From NCBI GenBank assembly GCA_916700875.1, contig CAKAKS010000060.1, positions 7,070,834 through 7,134,833 of the forward strand: DNA of 64,000 nt. The letters run 5' to 3'. Made by a program: the position numbers and the translations under genes. Source of the DNA: Sebastes aleutianus. Taxonomy: Eukaryota; Chordata; Actinopteri; Perciformes; Sebastidae. The notes below the pieces were generated by a model. The model saw only the letters and a program-made list of their open reading frames with translations, searched no databases and was not told the DNA's origin. Shown here one piece after another: positions 12,336-24,486 of the stretch; the first letter of the stretch is position 1; each line of letters starts with the position of its first letter.

Positions 12336-15300
12336 TCAATCTTTCTGCTCCGGATCGTCCTCTGGCTCAGCCTGGGTATCAGAGGTCCACAGCTGAGAAA
12401 AGACAGGAGGACAAGCAGAACAGGAAGGAGAAGAGAGTCAAAAAGGAGGGGGTAAAGGAAAAAAGGGCAACATCCATTAATACGTTATTTCAAGTCAAGT
12501 CAATTTTATTTGTATGACCCAATATCGCAAATTTGTACAGGATACAACACCGTCTGTCCCAATCTTAAAATACCTTTTTATTTTCATTTTTTTTTTATGT
12601 TTTCTGGTCACAGAGTGTATTGGTGTTTTAAATAAAAGGCATACTGATGATCGCAAACATTTATAGAACACAGAGAAAAAAAACAATAGTTTCAATTAGA
12701 GCTGCCACAATTAGTCAAACTGCAGAAAATTAATCCGTAGAAATTTGATAATCTGATTCATCTTTAAATAATTCTTAAACAAAAATGGCAATCTTTCTGG
12801 TTTCAGCTCCTCAAATGTGAGTATTTTCTGGTTTTCTTACTCTTCAATGATGGAAAATTGAATATCTTTGAGTTTTGGACTGAAAAGACATTTGAAAATC
12901 TCACTGTGGGTTCTGGGACGCTGCGATTGGCATTTTAAAGACCAAACAATTACTTGAGAAAATTATCGGTAGACTAATCAATCAAGAAAATACTTAGTTG
13001 CAGTCCCATTAGCTACATTCTTTTGTGCACAAAATCTGTTAATGTCATTTGAGTTGGTACACGTTTAAGAAATGAACACTTACTGTCAAGTTGTCTCTCA
13101 GTAGCTGCATGATTAGTGTACTGTCTTTGTACGAATCTTCACTCAGTGCATCGAGCTCCGCAATGGCATCATCGAAAGCCTAAAGGATTCAAAACATATA
13201 TTTTGAACTGCTGGAAAAATGATGTAGGCCTTAAACAAGCTGGTATGTGTCAGTAAAATGTGTATGTTTCAGGTCAGTTTGTGTACACAGGTTTTATTGC
13301 TGTCTCACTGTGCGTATTTAAACAGTTGTGCAATCAGTCGTACAAGTCCTCACAAAACAAACATGACATGTTATAAATTTGCATTACATTGAGCAGTTTA
13401 ATATCCTCACAAGTTTGAAAAGAGTTATGTGGTGTTATGAACTTACAGTTTTAGCCAGCGTGCAGGCCTCCTCAGGTGAGTTGAGGATCTCATAGTAGAA
13501 AACTGAGAAGTTGAGGGCAAGACCGAGACGGATTGGGTGCGTGGGCTGCATTTGCTCTTTGCTGATATCAAAGGCACCTTGGTAGGCCAGCTTTGAGTTT
13601 TCCATGATAGCTGAGAGGAAAAAAGAAGCAAGAGAGTTGTGGAACATTATACCAGACAAAACTAAAAAAAAATTTTATGGTTTCATAGTGAATACTTGAT
13701 ACTATACAATACACCCGGTTTATTAGAATTTGTTAGCTAAAACTACTGTAATCTAACAACAACCCTGCAATAACAACTATTATAATAAATTGAAATAAGA
13801 ATGTGGAATCAATACTTCACTAAAACAGTTTTAAAATAGAATACATTCAGTTTAAAAAACATCTAATGACTTTCCCCAACACTCTAGAGTAACTGATGAC
13901 TAATACTATAGATGGGCCACACCTCTCTGTGATATGAACAAGTGCCTCTTTCTCAGTTTGTGTTGAGTACAGAGCATCAGGGAGAAGGCTCGTTGGGAGG
14001 TTCAACACCAATTGTTTCTGAAGGCCAAAATAAACATTCTCGGAACACGATGTTAAAAAGGCCAAGTTGTACATACTTTCTTACAGTGGCGGTCATAGTG
14101 AAGGGAGAATTATAAAGCAGATGCCGGAGGTCAATAAACGGGCTCAGAAATTTCAGAGTTGGACAGTGGCACTGTCTGTAGACTGACTGATTACTACTGG
14201 CTGACTGTGGACCTGCTGTTGAACAGCCTGAGACCTTTTAGTTTTCCCTTATGGCTAAAGACATGCATGCCTACATTGACTACAAACAAGGCAAGTTATG
14301 GAAATGCTGATATGTATCTGAGAAAGAAAATCTCTAAAATTGATAGACAACTGTGTGGATTATTTTTCTCTCCTTGTAAACCATCTCAGGACCATCCAGA
14401 TTCAAATTGCAAACCTTTGGGGGGTCCAGACCCCAGGTTGGTAATCACTGTCTTGTTGGATAGGCATGAAATTAGTAAAATACATATGGCTACAAATGAC
14501 AAATGAGACTTGCATATCAGTCTACAGAGTTTAGTAGCTTTAGAGAGAGGAGACCAGTGAATCATGTTGCTTTAACATCTGTAGACCCTGTTATATTTCT
14601 TCCACTAGGGGGCAAATAGGTTAAGAGAATGAAACTGAAACAGATGGAGACACTCTTTACTCCTGAGGTGCTTTCTAAACAAAAAGATGTGATCATGCTT
14701 ATTTAAAAAGGTTAAGCTGGTCACTGTAGACCAGAGACTAGCCTAAGATTGACTGAGGCCCAATAAACCCCAACAGGTTTAGTTTTTCAGGTTAAATTTA
14801 CAAAAAAAAGATCTCCTCTTAAAGTTCATTTTTTAACATGCTTAAGGCATCTATTGCATAATTATTCCCCATACTAGTTGTTGACTATTAACAGTAAACA
14901 ACAATAACAGGAAGTGTTAACATTGAAATACATTTATTCCACCTTTCTTACTGCCAGAGGAGCATGTTGTAAGTTGTAGTAATCAGCATTGAAGAGCCAA
15001 TGTCATAAAGCTCATCCCAATATGTAAGTGTTCATTTAATAGGATCTTAACTAATACATCATATTTGGCTAGGCTAGGAGTTGCAAAACATGCTCACGCA
15101 TAAATAATGAAAATTAAATAACCCCCTACCACCCCCACACACAAGATGGTATAAAAGAGACTTAACGCTTACCTGTCCGCTCTTCGTCTGTAGCCACCTC
15201 AGCCAAGTAGCGGAAGTAGTCTCCTTTCATTTTCAAATAGAAGACTTTGCTCTCTGGTTGATCGGCTTTCAAAATGAGATGATCGTCCAAGAGACTCTGT

Positions 15301-18300
15301 GGCAGAAAGCAAATAAAACAGACATAGCATACTGTTAGAAAAGAACAGACTTCCTAAAATATTAAAATCCAATGCGTCAACTGTAATGTACATAGCTTGC
15401 TTTTGATTTGGGCTGGCATGACCTTGAAATAGCAGAGTAGATTTGTATACTTGGGTACTATGGGTATAAAATAAAAAGTTCATCAATGAAGGTGGGAATT
15501 TTTACACTGATTACTACAAAGCTCATGTGACTATAAAACACTTATCCACTGACCCCATAAGAGCAGTGGATGTTATTTCAACCCATTCAAATAAACCTCA
15601 TAGCCAACATTTCTCAACAGACCTAAATGAGGGTAGAGCTGGCTACCTCCAATAGCCTCAGGGATGGAGCCCCCCTTGAGCCACTGAAGGGGGGTGGATC
15701 TGTGTGGATGGTGGATAACATTAAAGCATAGGGGAGGAGAAAGCGTCAGGCTGGGCAGAAGAGTGGAGAGTGAAGATGGTGCAGAGTGGAAAAAGGTTGG
15801 GGGAGGAGAGTGAGGGAGGATGGAATATGGATGAAAGTTGGTGGGATGGAGAAAGAGGGGAGAGAGCTAGGCTGATGAACTCCTGATGAGCTTTTGCTGA
15901 GGAAGTAGGCCACTCACAGAGCCCAGCTTTCCAACACAAGAATGCACCACTAGACAGCCTCTCCCTGTTGCTAACCTGAGTGCTAGCTTGCGGGGGGAAG
16001 CGTACCTTATTGTCATATGAGGTGGTAGTGTATATTAACACACCAGCTGAAAGGTGTTGTTAATCTACCATGTTAAAGCGCTATGGGACAAAGAGGGTTA
16101 AACACTGCCTCTACAGCAACATGAATCTCCCCAACAGCCATTACAAAAAGTGGGCCATATCCACCTTATTTTCGGGGCATTGCTGTAGAAATGATGGGCA
16201 TAACTTCTGGTGAGGTAGCCGAAGTAGCAGTAAGCTAGTTAGTCCCATAGGCTAACCATAGTGGCTAACCGCCAACAGCGCTTCTTTTGAAAAGTAATTC
16301 GCTTTCAATTTGAGCAAATCATGCTTTATTTTTTTAACAGATATCTAAGGTTAAAAATTTCATTTTCTAAAATGTCCGTGCGGAGCTCTGTTACTTGTTG
16401 CGCTGTTCGCGGCTGCACTTACAACCAGACAAAGCTAAATTTGTGGCTTCATCAACAGTGTGTTGAACATGCACCCAAAACAAAAAGGGACTGTTCTTGT
16501 GACCAACGGTACAGTTTCCATCGCCTACCTACAGACGAGGAATCCAGAAGAATGTGGCTGAGAAAGCTAAACTTGAAGAGACCACCATAAACCCTGTATG
16601 TGTGCTCATTTTATTTAGTGGAGAAAAAGCCAACGGAGGAAAATCCATATCCTACTTTGTGGTGGGCTATGAAAGAGAAGTACAGAAGAGATGTCAGGTC
16701 CTTAAAAAGGACTGACAGCAGTGTCAGGAGAACATAAGGTATGATTTCATGTGTGTAGGGAGGACACAGCATTGTAGCGTCTGTTTAATGAAAGCTAGTT
16801 ACTTTTACCATTTTCTGTACAGTTTAAAATGTAAGGCAGTTTATGGCACGGAGTGCAGGGAAACATTAGACTAAAAATAGTTCAAGTACAGTTATCTGTG
16901 CGTAGAAAAAAAAAAAAAAAACCTTACTGTGGAAGTACTGATCTGCCTCAGAGCTTTTCAGATTGTTCATCGCTTCACCGTCTGTAGCAACGGAGTCAAT
17001 AAAGTAGCTAAATATGCTAGTGTACGTTATCTGATGCCACTTCTTCAGGTCATTGCTCTGAATTCTGTTTAGAGCTCCTTTAAGAAACACAGTCCAGACC
17101 TGCCCTTCAATTTACAATGCCTCCTGATTTCTAAAACTGAGTGGAGACGGGCCTAGCTAATGCTTTCTACATAGGAATAGTAATATAAAGAGGGGCTGTG
17201 AGCCTGGGTCCCTGGGCAGAAGGCAAACATTATAATTTAGGTCACAAGTTGAAAAATTTGGTCTGAAAAAGAATGTAATGTAGGCTCACATCACACAAAT
17301 CCATATATTAATAGTTCAAACACTGACCAGTATTCCAAATGGATTCAGAGACAAGGATGTTTGTAAGTTCTGTAAGATCGTGTTCATTACACAGTGCATT
17401 TGTACATTATCTCAAGTTCAATGGAACAAACTAGGCTGATGAAGTGCCTGCATTTGCCGAATGATCTTAGACTGATGTGAGGGATCAGAAAAGCCCTCTG
17501 GGATCTGAATGTGGAACTGAGCCACTGGCAAGGGCATAGCTAAAATCAAACCACGGCAGGGATGTTGAAAGCACATGAAACTATATAAATCGTATGATAA
17601 TATCTTGTATGATTATATCTTCCTCTATAGTCTTGTTGCATTCAAAGAATTGAGAGGGATTCCTAGAAAGGACAACCCAAGCAAGCCAAGATGTAAAAGC
17701 CTCTCAGCTCAAGAGGAACAGGCAACACAGCCATGTTCCTAAAAGAAATGCACAGGTAAGGCCTCTCTACTTGAATAGAACTTATATTGTTTATATTGAA
17801 ACAAAGTGGATCGTACCAAGTAACTAGGGCTGTACCGTATGTCTTTTAAATTCAAAACTGCTATTGAGGTTTTCGAATGAAGCTTTGAGTGTCCGTTAAT
17901 ACAGGTGAATGCCTCCCTTCGTGTACGCCGCAGCAAGCGGGAGAGCAAACAGATTTTTGGCCGCAGAGAAAATGTTTTTTGAAAGGCTAAACGCCAACAA
18001 ATATGGATGAAAGCAGAATATTTCATTAGATAAAAACGTGAATTTTCTGTAAGGTGTCCATGTAGCATTTTTTTTTTTCTGGCAGAAAAGCTTTGGCAGG
18101 GCTGACAACCATTCTGAAATGTTCAAAAGATGTTCAACTAGAAGCACTCGGAGTGTCCGCACAAAAGATTTGGAGTGCTGTGAAAAAAGTTAGGCTGGCG
18201 CTCAGAAGAAAATGCTATATGGACTTTCAGCCCGAGTTATTAATAATTCAAAGGTACAAAAAAGGTAGCACAAAACACTATTCCAGCAGGGGAATGCTCT

Positions 18301-21300
18301 GGTATCTCAAACAATAACACTAAAACAACAACTGTTACATTAGATTACACAAGTTCTGTTAGCAATAAAACACATTTCTTAAAAACTTACCTTAAAATGG
18401 ACCATTAAAATGCATATTGAGTTTGTCAACTTTAAGTCGGCCATATAGCTAAACTCAGTCATTGGAAGTTGTTGTTTAAGTATTGCAACAACGTAAAAAA
18501 ATCCATCAAGAAAGATAACAAATAAGGTGTCAATACATACAACCAGACTTATACCACTTTCACACCTAAGCAACAACCCCAGGAAAATCTGTTTGCTATT
18601 GTTTTGAACAACCAACAAGAGCCACTTCATGCAGCAATTAGCCGTTTGCTAAAGTGAGAAAGTAGGCAAGGGCTCTTCTTGTCTTCATGCAACTACTTCC
18701 ATCACTTGCATAACCAAGAGCAATAACATGAATACCATGGAGGAGAGACTGTATGCGTCGTTATCTCCATTTGATTTTGGTTTGTCCCCCTCTACGGTGG
18801 TGGGCTTTTCATTCCACCTTTGATTGTGGCCATTCAGAACAGGAACAAACATGTCTTTAGACGTGGTAGGGCGACACCTTGAACGAACTAGTTCGCTTCA
18901 AGCATACCCTAGCCTTATCCTCGTCATACACCCCTCCTCTTCTGCCCTATTTACTCTCATCCCTCTCTATTTCGGTCCCCATAAGGCTGTTCGGCCGAAG
19001 TGGAGGTCAGCGAACCAGAGCGCTGGTAGCTCAGCTGCTGTCATTATAGGATTAGGACATGGTGAGTCACCAGGCAGATAATGCACCGGCTGAGAGAAAA
19101 ACAGTAGCAGAGGTTCTACAGATGAGGGGCTTGAAATACCACGTGCATATGCATGGTAGTGTGCAATGACATTTTTTTTTACACAATGAAAAACAAATTT
19201 TTAACTGCTAAAGCTGCCCAGCTGCAACAATAACCTAATGCAAAAACAGGTTAAATCCACCATTTGCCACCAGCTGCAGTGATTGCGCAAAACAGGGCGA
19301 GCTAGCAGCCACGATGTTGCACGCGCTGGTGTGGACCCATGCAGCCACTTTAGTCTCCACTGCATCAATACATTTTGCTGTGAGGTTATCAGCTCTGTCT
19401 GCCTGGCATACTTGGTCAGTGTGATTTTTTTTGGAATGTACCACACTAAGGCCATATGGTCAAAATTATATAATTTACTTAATATGTAATAACAATAACT
19501 TATTTCACCAGTTGATACTATTGGTCAATTGGGGAACAAGCTTTTAAACAACAAAATGAAGAGCCACTAGATGGCAGGAGGTATTTTACATCAACAGCTT
19601 GAATTTCTCAGTTTTCGAGGCATGCCTGAATGCACCAGGAAGTCCCCGACGGCGCTACAATGAGCATAAACTCCGCTTTACAGTACAAAAGGATGTACAC
19701 ACAATCGATTTTAAGCAGAGATAGCGAGACTGCGGCTAAAATCGCTGAACAGTTCGATGAGCGCTGTTTTCTTTGGTTGCTGCAGGCGAAATCTTCAGCA
19801 GCCTACAAATTGTAGTTTTTCCTAAAATGTTCATGGTTTACAAAACTCACGGGGAAGGCAAAATATCGCCATATCAGTGACTTCAGAGAAGCAGGTTTTT
19901 CCAGTCCTGTTGTTTCTTCATCATCTCTGACTTTGGCAATGGCCATGGTGTCTCAAAGTGCAGCTGCAGACTACCGGTAAGATACACTGTATTTTCTTTA
20001 GCTGCAGGCTACCGGAAAGATACGCTGTGTCGTCTTTGAGCTGCAGACTACCGGAGATACGCGGTGGCGTCTTTGAGCTGCAAACAACCGGAGACACGCT
20101 GTGTCGTCCCTACCTGCAGACTACTGGTAAGATACGCTGTGTTGTCTCTACCTGCAGACTACCGGTAAGATACACTGTGTCGTCTCTACTTGCAGACTAC
20201 CGGTAAGATACGCTGTGTCGTCTCTTCCTGCAGACTACCGGAGAGATAAGCTGTGTCTTCGCTATCGCAGACTACCAGTAAGATACGCTGTGTTGTCTCT
20301 ACCTGCAGACTACCAGTAAGATGCGCTGTCGTCTCTACCTGCAGACTACCGGTGAGTGTATTTACACATAATTTCCTGCATTGTGTGAGCTCATGCGTTC
20401 TGTGTTTTCATACTTTCTCATCTCTGGGTTATCCACTTAGAACTTGACTGCGGCTTGCACTGCTCAGTGCTGATCAAACAAGGAAGTTGGTGACATTCAA
20501 AAGAACTGCTGCTGCAGGGGTAATGAGAGAGGACCACTTGGAGCATGACCATAAGTCAGGATTAACACACTTAAACTGCTGAAAAACCTGGCTAACTCAA
20601 GATTATGAATCATGAATGAAATCAATAAACTAAGTAGAAGATGTTTAAAAAAAAAAAAAAAAATCCTCATTTTGCATACTCTCACCCCACTTAATATACT
20701 TTTTTTTCCCATGTGTGAGGAAGAATACAATGATAAGCTATAGGTCATCACTGATAACAGATAACTTAAAGGCAGAACACTTGAGCAGAATTGCTGTAAA
20801 ACGGCAAGGGATAATAATGAAGCACTCAAGGCGTGGCACTTCTTTACAAGGTCCGACATGTCTTTTTGACAGAAATGATACATTCAAGAATAAGAGCCGT
20901 TGAAGGGAGGTACGACTGTGGAGTTAGACTCACTCCACGGTCATCCGACATTTCTTCACATAATCTGAATGTCAAAAGGAGATGATTGACTGAAGTAATT
21001 TGCAAAAAATGTACATGCCAAACAATTAGTAACCACACTTGCTGAAAATGAATAAATCCAGTTTGTTCTTGGGGGTAAAATGTGATACTGTATGATATCA
21101 GATTAGATTTAATAGTTACCGTTTATCCACTTTTTTTTTACCATGCAGTATACAGAGCCATGGACAATTCGCTTTAACCAGAAATGAGCCACTTTCAGAC
21201 ATGCACATTTCTAAGTAAAAAGGATATGGACACCTATGTCTAAATGATGACAAAAAGCTTAAACGGACAGATAAAGCCAACACTGTTGTTAAATGAAATG

Positions 21301-21616
21301 TTATCAATCTCACCAGCACATCTTTGCAGATATCTTTCAGCTCTTTCTCAATCTTTTCCCGGTACACTTTGGCCATGGTCTTCCTCTTTTCGCCGTCGGC
21401 CTTGTGTTCAATGCTGGACACCACACGCCACGAGGAGCGGCGGGCACCCACCACATTCTTGTAGGCCACTGACAGCAGGTTACGCTCCTCGTTTGACAGC
21501 TTATCGCTCTCCTCTGTCACAGCCTTCATTGTAGCAGCCATGTCATCATAGCGCTCAGCCTGCTCGGCCAGCTTGGCCTTTTGCACCAGTGGGTTTGGGC
21601 ATGCTTGCTCGGTCAT
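12336..21616 (-). CDS. ywhaz: 14-3-3 family protein at the YWHAZ position, 5 coding exons
   Basis: The product is a dimeric adaptor that binds phosphoserine/phosphothreonine motifs. Coding exons on the minus strand are 21616-21314, 15296-15173, 13610-13447, 13179-13084 and 12392-12336, giving 247 residues (human zeta has 245). The family core is intact: LVQKAKLAEQAERYDDM, NLLSVAYKNVVGARRSSWRV, ESKVFYLKMKGDYFRYLAEV, PTHPIRLGLALNFSVFYYEI and LIMQLLRDNLTLWTSDTQ. The phosphate-binding residues of human zeta (K49, R56, R127, Y128) correspond to K53, R60, R130 and Y131 and are all present. Both ends are unusual. The N-terminus is MTEQACPNP where zeta has MDKNE, and the tail is AEPEDDPEQKD where zeta has a GE-rich end. 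The helix-3 region (HKADGEKRKTMAKVYREK) is also divergent. Synteny argues for ywhaz; a teleost-specific beta/zeta-like duplicate is the alternative. An acceptor just upstream of the ATG (TTTGTCCAG) shows a non-coding first exon further 5'. Confidence 0.88.
12495..12540 (-). repeat. LINE 3'-tail fragment
   Basis: TCAAGTCAATTTTATTTGTA followed by ATGACCCAATATCGCAAAT matches the reversed 3' tail common to fish LINEs. It lies in the last 14-3-3 intron. Confidence 0.6.
12697..13010 (+). repeat. Dispersed repeat, family C (copy 1)
   Basis: About 310 bp starting near AGAGCTGCCACAATTAGTC and ending ACTTAGTTGCAGTCCC. The internal block AATTGAATATCTTTGAGTTT plus TGGACTGA recurs at about 36975-37215 in a grhl2 intron in the same orientation. 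The terminal CTGCAACGATTAGTCGAC form is a common fish non-autonomous element. Confidence 0.7.
13611..15172. other. 14-3-3 intron with hAT-like end fragment
   Basis: No exon is visible. Bases near 14415-14455 read GGGGTCCAGACCCCAGGTTG followed by GTAATCACTG. This matches the right end of the hAT-like element at 41300-42720. I did not find the matching left end. Confidence 0.55.
16372..16737 (+). pseudogene. THAP-domain coding remnant (transposon-derived), one nonsense codon
   Basis: One frame from ATG 16372 to TAA 16735-16737 encodes a THAP-type zinc-finger domain, interrupted only by TAA at 16588-16590. Before the stop are CCAVRGCTYNQTKLNLW, a second Cys-rich stretch (CVEHAPKTKRDCSC) and YSFHRLPTDEESRRMWLRKL. 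After it come YVCSFYLVEKKPTEENPYP and WWAMKEKYRRDV. In intact THAP domains the final ligand is C-x2-H-F; here the His position is Tyr (CSFY). It lies in a 14-3-3 intron, antisense to the host gene. THAP domains occur in P-element-like transposases and in many fish multi-copy genes. The remnant is short and broken, so I call it a dead transposon fragment. Confidence 0.75.
16860..17100 (-). mobile_element. Possible transposon-derived coding fragment next to the THAP remnant
   Basis: A minus-strand frame reads GALNRIQSNDLKKWHQITYT, then SIFSYFIDSVATDGEAMNNL, and is open for about 70 codons with low-complexity sequence at its end. The composition is protein-like and reminds me of C-terminal parts of fish THAP-type transposon proteins, but no catalytic motif is visible. 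Confidence 0.35.
17870..18065 (+). repeat. Dispersed repeat, family E (copy 1)
   Basis: It shares AAAGGCTAAACGCCAACAAA and TATGGATGAAAGCAGAATAT with copies at 42225-42375 (same strand) and 43680-43870 (opposite strand). It lies in a 14-3-3 intron. Confidence 0.8.
19961..20355. repeat. Minisatellite, about 11 units of roughly 37-41 bp
   Basis: Unit consensus begins CTGCAGACTACCGGTAAGAT and continues ACGCTGTGTCGTCTCTAC. Units vary by substitutions and small indels, and the last ends CCGGTGAGTG. It lies in the first coding-side intron of the 14-3-3 gene. Each unit includes a PstI-like CTGCAG and, on the plus strand (antisense to the gene), a splice-donor-like GGTAAGAT. The units touch without unique spacers, so this is not a CRISPR array. 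Confidence 0.95.
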
Positions 21617-22033
21617 GACTGCTCACTGGACAAAGAAAAGTAGAGAAGAAAAGAAAAGAGGACAGCTGGCGGTCAATTAAGTGAGTGGTGAGAGAATATT
21701 TTTCTATTTGGACCAGTGCCTATTTACCAGACATTCCCATCACTTAAGGAGTAGAGCAATTGAAAAATATAATGTAAAGAGCGATTAATAAGGCTAATGA
21801 GCCTAAACTATCAGTAAAAGAGAAATCATCTCTATTGGTTTAACTGAAGTTGTGGCATTTGATGCAACTGCTATTTTTTAGGCTTGCTGCCCTCCTTAGG
21901 AAGTATTTCTACAAGGAAACACTGATGCACTCCGTGACCAATCAAGGCTATGGGAGTGAAAGGGTGATTGGACAGGGAAGAATAGCAAAGGGCCATCACA
22001 TAACAAGTGAGCACAAAAGCAAGAGTACATTAA

Positions 22034-23172
22034 CTATAGAGTGCTGCAGGGATGACACATTTTTGTAGGCCAACCCGGCAGTTAGCATCGTTAGCTCTGT
22101 GGCAAACAAACGTTTATGATACTTAAAAATTTTTTTCCATAAGAATCTCCACCAATGAACATCACTTTTATGATTTTTGAAATGTGAATGCAATCGCCAA
22201 AAGTAAAAGCTAACGTTAGGCTATAAACAAACTACATCATGGTCACATAAGCGTGAGTAAAAACAACAAGGCTGTAAAGGCGGAGAAGTCGACGTGATGA
22301 CATTTAGTAGTCTCATTTAGCCACTTGTTAGCAACCGCTGTTTTTAAGACACATAAAAGCTTAAAAATTCACGAGTGGGATATTTACTGACGTATTTTAT
22401 ATGGTAGAACAAAACCTCATCTCTTCAGCTTGTGTTGACCACCTTATTTTAGGCATCTAACTAAAAACCTATCAATACACCCATTGACTTCCAGACAAGA
22501 GACAACCGGAAGTGCTAAAAAGAAACTCATTTCTGGGTTTTAGGACTCATTTCTGCACCAGTCTATATGTTTAAGATATTAGAAAATAACTTTTGCTAAA
22601 GATGTATTTTTGTTAGCTAAATAAGAAGGTTCAGTAAGTAAAGATGCAGTTGCATTAAAATAAAAATATGCCAGCAAGGCCTGTGAGCATGGGGATTTAA
22701 GAAAAGTGGCGATATTACTGTTAGCAACTGTTGCTTTTTGTTCAACGACATAAAATACATCAATAAATACCCATATCTTGAATGTTGAAGCCTCTATGTG
22801 TCTTAAATAAGGCGGTTGCTAAGAAGTGGCTAAATGAGACTACTAAACGTCATCACGCCAACTAGTCCGCCTTTACAGCCTCGTGTTTACTCACGTTCAT
22901 GTGACCGTGGTGTACTTTGTTTATAGACGTTAGCTTTTTACTTCTGGCGATTGCATTTACACTTCAAAAATCATAAAAGTGGTGTTCATTTGTGAAGATT
23001 ATCTTGCTGAACAAAACGTGTAAGTATCATAAAGGACAAACACAGAGCTTATTTTCTGCAATAATCCAAAACCCAATGGAAAAATCTCATTGGCTTTTTG
23101 TTGAGGGAACCAGGGTGATGCCAACTTCCTGGTTGGCCTACAAAAATACCTCATCCCTGGAGCACTCTATAG
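22034..23172. mobile_element. Foldback-like element with long inverted arms
   Basis: Both ends begin CTATAGAGTGCT and continue [G/C]CAGGGATGA. The left arm (about 22034-22360) pairs with the reverse complement of the right arm (about 22795-23172) over most of 300 bp, including ATTTAGTAGTCTCATTTAGC versus its complement near 22830. The middle (about 22360-22795) carries no coding frame. I see no clear target duplication. It lies upstream of the 14-3-3 start, in the presumed first intron. Confidence 0.8.
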
Positions 23173-23559
23173 GTTGGTATTGTAAAATAATAATGTGAAT
23201 GCAGTGATGTGTTGACTTGACACTGCAGCGACACAGGAATTCTCATTTCTAGATCAATACCCTACATCCGCCTGACCCATCCAAAATAGCCAGCGGGGTT
23301 CCAGAGAATCAATCACTTTTTTCCATTCCAGAGTTCATGTAGTGTGGCGTGTTCAATATCTGTCCTGACATACAGAAACAAAAGCAAATTCTACACACCC
23401 TATATAGAGTTAAACAACCAAATAAACTGAAAAAAATAGAAAAATACTGAAATCACAAAACAGACTATTTCCAAATTGCCAGCTTGTATCCCCTTCAGAA
23501 GGATTTGTAATTTTTTTAAGAAAAACACTCAACTACAGTATTTATATCTGTCAACAGGA

Positions 23560-24050
23560 GGACATACGTTACTATAGAGAGGCAAAGTCCCGCCCTTTGG
23601 ATGTATAAAGAGAACGGAGCTGACGGGAGAGCTAGCGACGACCTTGGAGAAGTTAGCAGAAGTATACACATGTGACTACGTCCTAACGTACTTACATGGA
23701 AATAAGATTGATTGGATTATATTCACCAGAAGTATAAAACAAGACATGTTCCTTATAAATTAAAAATATAATAACACTAATTTGTGAGGGAAATATCTTT
23801 ATTCTTTGACTTTTGGGTTGCTGGAAAAAAATGTAATAAATAATTCCTTACAATGACTGATATATTTCACTTCAGGACATCTATGACTACATACATGCTG
23901 AAAATCAAACATTTTTACTGTATTTATTTAGATATTTTCCAAAGTGAAAGTCCTTAGAATACTTTAAAAAAAATCACAGTACATATCGAATCGGCAGTAT
24001 CGTGATAGCATTGAATCAGGAGAAAGGTGAATTGTCCCAGCCCTAGTAGC
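23560..24050 (-). repeat. Dispersed repeat, family D (copy 1)
   Basis: This is the reverse of sequence at about 61915-62460. Shared blocks are GATGTATAAAGAGAACGGAG, TGATTGGATTATATTCACC and the terminal CAGCCCTA/TAGGGCTG. A further short piece is near 57215-57260. About 490 bp, no coding capacity. Confidence 0.8.
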
Positions 24051-24284
24051 TTTACTGCTGCCACTCCAAAACAACACTAAAGGTGTTTAATAGTTTCAGC
24101 TTTGCAAAATTTTAAAAAACAGTATGCAAAGGGAATTTGTAGAAATTGCAACCGTTTCAGCACACACTGGTGATCTACCAAATGACATGATGTAACATGA
24201 CCCATGGGTATGTATGGGGTGTGTATTGCTGCTGCCTTTTATTAAACCAGATAATGATCTTATACTGCACTAGAGCTTTTACTC

Positions 24285-24486
24285 TTGTGTGTTATACTCT
24301 ATATTAGCTTCTATCCTAGCTTTTTTTTAGCTTGTTTTTATTTTCTAATTTTTAATGTTTTTATAATCGTTTTAATTATGTCTTATTGTTCTTTTGCACT
24401 TTGTCGCAATGTTCTTTATGTAAAGCACTTTGAATTGCCTGTTGCTGAAATGTGCTATACAAATAAAGCTGCCTTGTATGCATTTT
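24285..24486 (+). repeat. LINE 3'-end fragment
   Basis: The tail reads GTAAAGCACTTTGAATTGCC, then TGTGCTATACAAATAAAGCT and GCCTTG, a 3' end common to fish non-LTR retrotransposons of the L2/CR1-like group. Only the 3' end is present. Confidence 0.7.

Noticed and set aside
19961..20355. Regular repeat array resembling CRISPR
   Set aside because: Units of 37-41 bp touch each other and vary along their whole length. There are no unique spacers, and the context is a vertebrate intron.
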